DNA of 64,000 nucleotides, from contig VWZW01004024.1 of NCBI GenBank assembly GCA_013397115.1, positions 913,669-977,668 on the forward strand. Direction: 5' to 3'. A model generated the notes under the pieces. The model was not told the DNA's origin. It did no database searches and saw nothing but the letters and a program-made list of their open reading frames with translations. Origin of the DNA: Edolisoma coerulescens (taxonomy: Eukaryota > Chordata > Aves > Passeriformes > Campephagidae). The translations under genes and the position numbers were made by a program. Shown piece after piece: positions 56,511 through 64,000 of this stretch. Numbering within the stretch: position 1 is the stretch's first letter; each line of letters starts with the position of its first letter.

Positions 56511-58207
56511 CACCTAAATGAGCAAGGAGGTCTTTACTTTGACCCCTCAAGCAGAGCAAATGCCTCTGTAAAGATACTTAGGGACTGTCTGCGGGGTCAG
56601 GAAGATGGTCACTACTGATGGGAGCGAGCACTGCAAAGGGTGACAGGCCAGCCAGGCTGTGGTCCCTGCCCACAGCAGCCTGCGGCGGACACAAGCTGCA
56701 CAAGTGCACAGCTCCCTTCACGGCTGCTGCTCCGCCACCGACACACCAGGAAGCACTCGGATCGGGTAATGGAGGGTGTAGGAGACTCGTGAGAGGATTC
56801 CTGTGAGTCAGCCGAGCTGGCCAGGGCCCAGATCAGCAAGCTCTGCAACATCAGCAAACAAAAGAGGGCAAAACCTGGACCACCCCGGCCCCTTCCTGCT
56901 GCCTCCAAGATGACCCCCACAAGTGCGGGCTTGAGGAGAGCAGCCAGAGGCATGAGAAAAGCTGCAGCCAAGGCTGGGATAAAGACTCAACCAGCTATGC
57001 CTCGGGGCGAGGTGGTCGCCTCAGTTCCCTGGGGAACACAGAGAACACAGCCCTGGGGCTTGCTGAGCAATTTGGTTTCTTTTCTGCCAACACAGGAGAC
57101 AATATTAACCTTGCTCATTCAAGCCATGAGCAGTCACTCTCCACATGCAAACTGAACACAGGAAAGCCTCCTGTCACCCACAGCTTTCAGGGCACTTCCC
57201 AGGATTTAAGGACCAAATGTAAATGGTCCTTTCAAAGTCCTTTTCTGACAGCGGTGTTCCCCCTCCCTCGCAATCACATACTCATGCCTCATACCATGGA
57301 GCTGGTTTATCCGAGGGACATTCACATCTCTGTGACAAGAGGGTGGCCTCTGTACCAGCACATCTGCTGGATCACAGCACCTCTTCAGGAACAGCCTTGA
57401 ACAAAGGATCACCATACATTTTGTGGAGACCTCCTCTCCCTGGAGGCTTGAGAGTCTTACCCTCCAAAACTCTGCCACACTTGGGCTACAGCCAACCCAG
57501 CTTCCATAAAAGCCTCCACAAAATCTCTGCCTTGAGGTGCTTCCATCCTTTCCTCGTCGGGGTCTTCCAGTTGTCATTATTTTTCATTAAAAAAAAAAAG
57601 GTGAACGGTGGGGAGGACATCTGGAAGAGGGATAAATACCCATCAAGAGTCATCCCAGTCCTGACAGCTGAGTTAGACAAATGCTAACGAACAAACAGGC
57701 TAAACTGCTCCTTTCCCTTCCTGACAGGCCAAAGCGAGTCTCCAGAGCTCCCAGAATACCACGTCTGGTCCCTTCCAAGCTTCTGGTAGTAGTGAGAAGG
57801 CCACCCTGGGCAGCTGCCCAGCTACACCAGCCTAGACACACTATCCCAGCACAGGGAGGTCCCCAACACTAAACCCCATCTCCCTGCCCCCTCAGTGGGG
57901 TACCACCACCACCCAGAGGAGAGCTCCAAAGCCAGGGGAAATGAAGACCAAGCCAGGGCAGTGCAGCCTTTAGAACAGTCAGAGTGCAGCACCACGCACT
58001 GTCTCCTCCCTAGGGCAAAGCCTCCTGTTCCAGCAGAGAGGCGATGCAGGCAGGCCAGCAGCCTCCGTGCCTCTGATCCTTAATGGTCCGTAGCCCCTTC
58101 CTTCCCCTGCTCTCAACGGGAGGCACACCCAGTGCTAAACACTGAGGCTAACTCCATCCGGTCCTTCTTCCCTACGTCTATTGTCACTAAAAATGTATCC
58201 GGTTTCT
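56511..58207. other. unique filler, nothing recognised
   Basis: An A-run lies at about 57590-57600. Open frames on both strands lack domains. Confidence 0.55.
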
Positions 58208-58250
58208 GCCAAAAAAACAACAACAACAACAACAACAAAATATATATAAC
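58208..58250. repeat. (CAA)n then (TA)n microsatellite
   Basis: About eight CAA units run into TATATATAT, in unique flanks. Confidence 0.93.
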
Positions 58251-58589
58251 ACTGCACCTCCACTCTGCCCTTCAAAGAAAAAGTAACTCTGCTCTTTCCT
58301 CAGGGAGGGGGAGATGAGTTTAAACATGAGTCCACTCCTCCTCTTCCAAGGACTTTCACACAGGCCTGTCCCGTCAGCCTGTCTGTGGCACTTGATTCCT
58401 GTCTGTCACTAAGTGATGAGGACAAAGGGTGAGGAGTCAGGAAAAGGTCTGAGCTACTTTGTTCATCGTCTGGATACGAACTTTGGATGAACTCCGTGGG
58501 GAAAGAGAAAAGCTGCATGGAGCAGGATGCACAGCGCACAGCGCTCTCTCTCCGCAAAANCACCAAAAAAAAAAAAAAAAAAAAAAAAA
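58251..58589. other. filler ending in a 25-A run with an ambiguous base
   Basis: An N at 58560 precedes CACC and then 25 A (58565-58589). As at 48.2 and 37.3 kb, the ambiguity sits next to a homopolymer. Confidence 0.8.
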
Positions 58590-61500
58590 GGGAGGCTTGA
58601 ACAAGGGGAAGGGGTGGGAAGGAAAGGGAGAGGAGAGCATTCCCCATCCCCATGGCGGCAGGCAGTCCTGAGAGCTCCCTGCTCCGAGGAGACAGAAGGA
58701 TATTCAAACCGCCTTCCCAGGAGGCATGTTCAATAAAGCAGGATGCCAACGCAGCCTTTTCTCAAACAAATCTGTTAGTGGCGGGCCAGGGGCCAGCCAC
58801 AAGGGCTTGCTTTTTAAAGCAACCAAATAAGAATTTCCTAATAAAATAAAATTTTCTAAAAAGCCCCACCATGGCACAGGTAAAGGGAAGCTTGCTGGCA
58901 GAAACATGAAGTATTTTACACACAGACCTCTCTGGAAGCATGGGAAGATGAAATACAGTGCAGGGCAGGGAGTTCTGGGATGCAGCCAGGGCCAGGGCAC
59001 CAAAGCACCCGTGTGCTCCCCTGACACCCACTCGGAGGAGCTGAGAGAGAGCACTGCCTACAGCACAGTCACATACTGGGGTGAAGGTTTACAACCACAA
59101 TTTCTGCTGCTCTGAGCAAGGGAGGAGGCTCAGGCTGTGTTGGGGCAGAAGTGATTTCCCTTGTGCTGACCTGTGGGACCTGGAAAAGCCAATACAGGGC
59201 ACACTTGGCTCCTTTGCTTCACTCCGCTTTTCAGAGCTAAGCCAAACCAGTTTGCAACTGGAAAGCCCTGTGGTAGTCTTGCAAACATTAGGTAAATCAG
59301 CCCCTCCTGGGCAGCAAAGCCACCTCACACTTTCTCCTGAATGGCTCTTGCCCAGCAGCCAAGATGCCTGCCCTGGAATGGGACACAGCCTCTGTCGAGG
59401 ATTACCAACCGGCAGAGCCTTGGCACAAGACGTGCCAAGCCAGGCAGGAAAATGACTGCAACTCTACAGGCAACTCTGCCGCACTCACAGAGACCTACTG
59501 AGTGCTGGAGGTGTCCCAGCCAAACAACCCCACCATGCTGCACCAGCATCACCCACTGAACACCAGAGGAGACCCTCAGCCCCACAGGCTGGCTAGGAAC
59601 ACCAGCTCTGCCACCTTGGAAGTCTCTGCCTGAGGCACAAGCAGTTGGGAATTCGGGGGACATAGTGGAGGCTGTTCACCACCAGCCTTCCCTGGAAATC
59701 CCAGCAGAATGGGTGAACTTATTCTCCAGGATGGGGAATCCTACATAAGGCAGAGACTATGTGGGTTACAAAACACAGGAGAGCACTTGAAAGCAATATA
59801 CTGGAACGTGATGGAGATCACCCCAGATGCCTTGTCTCTCTGCTAAACACCAGCAAATAGAAAAACAGCTCTGTACAAGAAAGCTCTACCTGGAAAACAA
59901 ACACAGCAGTCCAGCAAAAGGCACTGGTGAGATCTTCCCAACCAGGCACACAGCAGCAGGCAGAGTCCACATTTCCTTTCAGGGTGGGAGAAATCTCATC
60001 CCTTCCATGGTGTCCAGCACCGGAGAGCTGCAGAGATAGTTACAGCAACCACTAATCCCAGCTCCAGTCTGGCCTCTCTGTTTGGGAAGGTAATAACTCA
60101 CCACCAGAACGAGAAAGCAGAACAGATCAAAGGCTCGGCCTCACTTACTCACAGCTACACAAAGCCCCAGCCCTCCCAAGATTCACCTGCTCTGCACCAA
60201 GACAATGACCAGGGAAGAAAAGAAAGAAAAAGGGGAAGGAAGCACATTTTTGCAGGGAATCAACCCATCTGTGGAGGCTGGGAAAGCAGGGTCCTCCCCT
60301 GCAGCCACCACCACGTCCCAGAGAGGCAAATGAGAGGAGGTCACTCAAGCATCTCAGAGGCATTGCCCAAGACATCGGATGGAGAAACTTTGATCTCCTC
60401 CAAGCACGGCCAGTCCCTGGGGACTACTTCTAAAGCACACTGCAGAGCGTGCCAGGGCAGATCGACGCCACGGAAAAAACCGCAGCCCATTTCGAAGAGC
60501 TTGTTCCCCTGCTTGCTTCAGAAAGTCCAAAAGTTCACCTGGTGGTGGGAGTGATCTGCACCTAGCCCCTCAGCCAAGGTAGCCTGTCTCAAGGCAACAA
60601 GCTCCCACCAGTGTGAACCAGACAGAAGGAGGGGAAAAAAAATGGACAGGATGTTGACTGGATTGGCCAGCAATCCTATTTGCAGAAAGTGGGAGCTTGG
60701 GAAGGAGATGTTGGTGCTGAATCCAGGGCTGTTTTGAGAACAGCAAGGAAGAGGAAACAGAGGGGAAAAAGTGGGGGCTGGGGGAAGAGAAGGTAAAAGA
60801 AAACAAATCTGCTTTATTATTGCTTGAAACCCAAGGAGACTGATTAAAGCAAACATCCCCCCTGCCCCTTCCAAAGGGTTGTCTCGTCTGCTTCCTAAAT
60901 CTGATTCCCATTTGTCTCTATATGGCTCTCATTTGTTCTTCGTTTAGGTCTCCTCCATGCTCCTTGCCAACTCTTAGAAGCCCTCCAGAGAGCCATCAGG
61001 ACTGGCTTCCCTTGGGAACCTGCAAGGGCAATCACTGACCAGGGTCAGACCCAGCACCAGTGCCTGTGCACAGGGAGGAGATGCAGCAAGAGGAAGGCAG
61101 CAGGATACGACTACACACAATAGGCAAGAGGCCAAGGAAATCCTTGGAAAGGGCTACCCAGTGGTGCTGATGGGCACCTGGGTGCCTCTGGGGTAGCAGA
61201 GTCAGCATTCCCAAAGGGTGAGGCAAAAGCAGTTAAAAAATACAAAGCAAAAGGAACCAGGAAGAGGGGGATGCAGCACAAGCACACCAGCATTTCCCTC
61301 TTTATTAGCAGACTGCCTTCGAATTAAACAGAAGCTTAAAAATTACCCTAATGGAGCTCCTTCCAAACACAAACCATAGGGACCCAATGCCAGCCCAGGA
61401 TGATGCAGCAGGTCCATCAGCTGCCCTTGCTCGCAGCACAAGCATGCTCCACCAGTCATGCCTGCTGCTCCCAACGGGGCCTTGGAGCACTGCGTCATCA

Positions 61501-62449
61501 TGGGCCTCACTTTCTGTCCTGGCCCCTGGCTCTCACACCCCCAGATACGCTGCCTTTGCCCAAGGACACTTGCAAGGCCTAACCAAACACGGCAGAAAAA
61601 GGGAAATAAAAATCTGTCCTTCTACCCATGTGGACTTTGCCACTGCCTCAGGAACATGGAAAGACCAGGGACTTCTCCTACCACCACCCTCTGCTGTGTC
61701 TCACCTCCTTCCATATTACTTGTGAGTTTTTCATGGTAAACAATTCCAGTCTGCCCTTGGGATAGTCTCCCCAAGCCTCCAGCCATGCCGTCACGCTGGT
61801 GCGCATCCTACCCTCAAGAGCCCACAGGTGAGGATCCCAGGACTTTCTAGAACTGGATGCAGAGGAGCCATTTCTAAGGAGAACTCCCACCCCAGGCTGT
61901 GCACCTGCCAGACATGCACTGCAATCCTATCCAGAAGGAAATACAGCCCCCTCCACCACAATAAAAACCAACCAGACCTTGCTGCCCAACCGATCCATCC
62001 ACCACAAGAGGAAACCGAGCAAGGTCTGAGCTCTCCAGAGCCAGGGCCAACCCTGCATCTACCCAACATCAGAGCAGGTCCAGATGGTTGCACAGGTATC
62101 ATGACATTACACACCATCTTCCCCCTCCTGCTTGCTGCCTGTGGAGAGGACACAGTACCAGCAGCTGCTCTCCCTGCTCCCTTCCTGCCCGTAAGGAAAG
62201 CAGAGACCCCTGACCTTCTCTGACACATCCCCCCAGCCCCTCCACAGCTTAAGAGCCCAGGTGTGCAAATGTTACCCAATGCCCTCGCCAGGCAGAAAGT
62301 AAATTCCAGCAAACAGGGGAAATGCCAGCCTCGGTCAGACACTGGGATGTGCAAATAGCAGCTGGGGACCTTCGGGAAAGGAACAGCGCAGGCCCAGGCG
62401 CTCCTACCTATAATCCTTCTCAGGATGCCCCCTCCAGCAGCTCCTGTGG
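58590..62449. other. long unique filler, no gene recognised
   Basis: Nearly 4 kb of A/C-rich + strand sequence. Patches at 58820-58865 and 61305-61350 are AT-rich but short. No repeat, splice-bounded frame or domain stands out. Confidence 0.55.
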
Positions 62450-62550
62450 CAGAGGAAAGATGCTAATTTGACTATTTGAGGGAGTGAAAAAAAATAAACG
62501 TTTGCTCTTGCGCTAAATGACCTTTTCAGCCACTTGGGGACAGAATTGCA
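62450..62550. promoter_or_regulatory. short conserved-element-like island
   Basis: ATGCTAATTTGACTATTTGAG from 62460 and AATAAACGTTTGCTCTTGCG near 62494 form a small AT-rich island with retained CpG. Confidence 0.3.
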
Positions 62551-62739
62551 CCGGGGCTCTGGAGTGAGCTACAGCAGGTGCTGCTCACTCCCTGCTCCCA
62601 TGCTGGATGCTTTGTGTCTCCAGATGCATTTAAGGGGTCCATGCCTCCCAGCTACCTCTGTCCACCCAGCAACGGAGCCAAGAAACAGCCTCTTTGGAAA
62701 AATCTGCATGAAGTGGGGAGGAGGAAGTGGTCTGCTAAG
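62551..62739. other. filler
   Basis: Nothing recognised. Confidence 0.6.
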
Positions 62740-62940
62740 AGCTCGCTGAGCAAAGCGCTTCAGATGGTTTCATTTCACATCGCCGAAAGTGTAAATCAGG
62801 GAATTGCTCCTCGGGTTCTTCTCCATTAGCAAAGTATATTGCAACTTCCTTCCCACCACCAATACCAATCGACACTTCACATCTGCTGACCAGATCTAAC
62901 AGCCAGAATTTTCTGGGGGAACGAGACATTCAGTGAAAAC
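62740..62940. promoter_or_regulatory. conserved-element-like block
   Basis: TTTCATTTCACATCGCCGAAAG near 62768, TCCATTAGCAAAGTATATTGC near 62822 and CCAATACCAATCGACACTTC near 62859 are uniform in composition, with scattered CpG, and repeat-free. Confidence 0.35.
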
Positions 62941-63229
62941 ACCATTCCTGCCACCTGCTCCCCCCAAACACGCAACTGCTCCGGGAGCAGCTCCTCGCTC
63001 TCCGCAGGCACATGCACAGCGCTACGCCGCAGCCTCACTCCTCACGAGTTCGTATCAGAATTAAATAGGTGACCCCTTCAAAGCAAGGGTCATAAACCCT
63101 TCAAAACACACCTCCAACCAGTGGAGCATGTCCTACTGCCTGTAACTTCCCTAAACACGAACAAGCACTCTTCTGGAAAGCACCAGCTTCACACGAAACC
63201 TACCGGGGGGCCCATGTCCTGTGCTATCA
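62941..63229. other. filler, nothing recognised
   Basis: Short CpG-richer patch at 62980-63050. No other feature. Confidence 0.6.
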
Positions 63230-63299
63230 AGTCAGGATTGACAGCCGCAACTCTTTCCAGCTAATTCCTTTTACCCTGTGAACTGCAATCTCTAGCCTT

Positions 63300-63465
63300 T
63301 TGTCTAGAGATTTGCAATAATCAGAGTACTTCAAATTCATCATGTTATTGCAGTATTTGAAATAATATTTTTGCAATTTATTGCAATCAATCATATTATT
63401 GAAAATTCTTGCAGTATTATTGCAATGAATCATATATTACAATAATAATTTTGCATATAAGTATG
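63300..63465. repeat. AT-rich array of degenerate TTGCAAT units
   Basis: TTGCAAT or close variants recur at 63312, 63344 (TTGCAGT), 63371, 63381, 63410 (TTGCAGT) and 63420. Two longer units, TTGCAATCAATCATATTATT at 63381 and TTGCAATGAATCATATATTA at 63420, are offset by 39 bases. A degenerate minisatellite or a cluster of C/EBP-like sites are both possible. Confidence 0.6.
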
Positions 63466-64000
63466 CTCCTCCCAAACAAAAAAATTCTAATCAAAACCAC
63501 TTTCAACCTTCTAAAGTAGAGACTTAGGAGTTAAAAGCCAAATTTACAGCTTAAAGCCAGAGACCGATCCATGCAGAGGCTCCAGGTATTTTATAATTTC
63601 TAATGTTTCACCAGAGAATCACTGCACAGGGGGGAAAAAAAAAATGGATGTGTGTATAAACAAGCAAAGGTACACCCATCAGCAGCTTGGGTTTTGAAAC
63701 ATTAATGTTGAAATTAGAAAGGCACATTTAGGAGAGTTATGGGCAGATTCACTTTCAGTTTGGCTCCAGCCTTGTAAATATCAAATGTCAAAAGGAAACA
63801 ACTGCACTAAGAGAGAAAAATCTCCATGCTGTAGAGACATATCTGGGATCTGGACCACTGGAGTTGGTAAAGAAGCAGCAACCAGCAAGGAACACAACTT
63901 CACCCTTCACAACTGGAAAGGTATTTTTGCTGGGTAACCTGCCACTGCTAATTCTGCTAATCGACATCACTCTGGAATTTGAAAATGTTATCCAACCAGG
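63466..64000. other. AT-richer unique sequence to the window edge
   Basis: Contains an A-run near 63641. GAAACATTAATGTTGAAATTAG near 63697 includes the palindrome CATTAATG. May extend into a conserved element beyond the window. Confidence 0.4.

Larger units (their letters stand above)
1..64000 (-). other. inferred host transcription unit, intron-like, minus strand
   Basis: Ten 60-base rows starting at 6001, 12001 and so on to 60001 give A 172, C 176, G 127, T 125 on the + strand. A exceeds or equals T in every row except none, and C exceeds G in nine of ten; the exception is the row at 36001, inside a candidate regulatory block. Transcribed vertebrate DNA tends to show T over A and G over C on the sense strand, so the sense strand here would be minus. 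No exon of a recognised gene was found, so this may be a single long intron. An intergenic region with another source of skew is the main alternative. The gene is not identified. Confidence 0.4.

Noticed and set aside
1..64000. A bacterial or phage system, CRISPR array, or tRNA/rRNA genes
   Set aside because: Base use, LINE relics, lack of packed open frames with ribosome sites, and absence of regular spaced repeats or cloverleaf-like sequence all argue against it.

Overview
The window looks like nuclear DNA of a bird. The evidence is two recognisable CR1 LINE fragments (one with the avian 3' tail, one reversed), an older CR1/L3-type reverse-transcriptase relic, a few very old MIR-like scraps, no young SINEs, low repeat load and about 50 percent G+C (303 of 600 bases in ten rows sampled every 6 kb). 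Short N runs beside homopolymers show a draft scaffold. I found no convincing protein-coding gene, rRNA, tRNA, CRISPR array or complete mobile element. Nothing looks bacterial or viral. Layout: 1-14 kb alternates GC-rich filler with AT-rich blocks (3.2, 5.8, 9.1, 11.6, 12.9-14.0 kb) and holds the ancient LINE relic (7.0-7.4 kb) and a CR1 3' end (7.9-8.2 kb). 14-28 kb has regulatory-looking blocks at 16.3, 19.2, 20.3-20.8, 21.2-21.8, 24.5, 25.4, 26.3 and 28.0 kb and a reversed CR1 at 25.9 kb. 28-40 kb is mostly featureless filler around one striking block at 35.8-36.5 kb. 40-45 kb is the densest stretch of AT-rich, homeodomain-motif-rich blocks. 45-64 kb is mainly filler with an assembly gap (48.2 kb), simple repeats, smaller blocks (49.2, 51.2, 53, 54.7, 62.5, 62.8 kb) and an AT-rich repeat array at 63.3 kb. 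The best reading is a long intron, or a gene desert beside a developmental regulator, packed with candidate enhancers. In the sampled rows the + strand has A well above T (172 against 125) and C well above G (176 against 127). That is the pattern expected when the minus strand is the sense strand of a transcription unit, so I infer a host gene transcribed right to left. I cannot name it. Several short segments with good splice signals, mostly on the minus strand, are offered as exon candidates at low confidence. The many open frames on the + strand follow from its shortage of T, which removes stop codons; none shows a recognisable domain. All 'conserved-element-like' calls rest on base composition and motif content only, because no alignment could be run.
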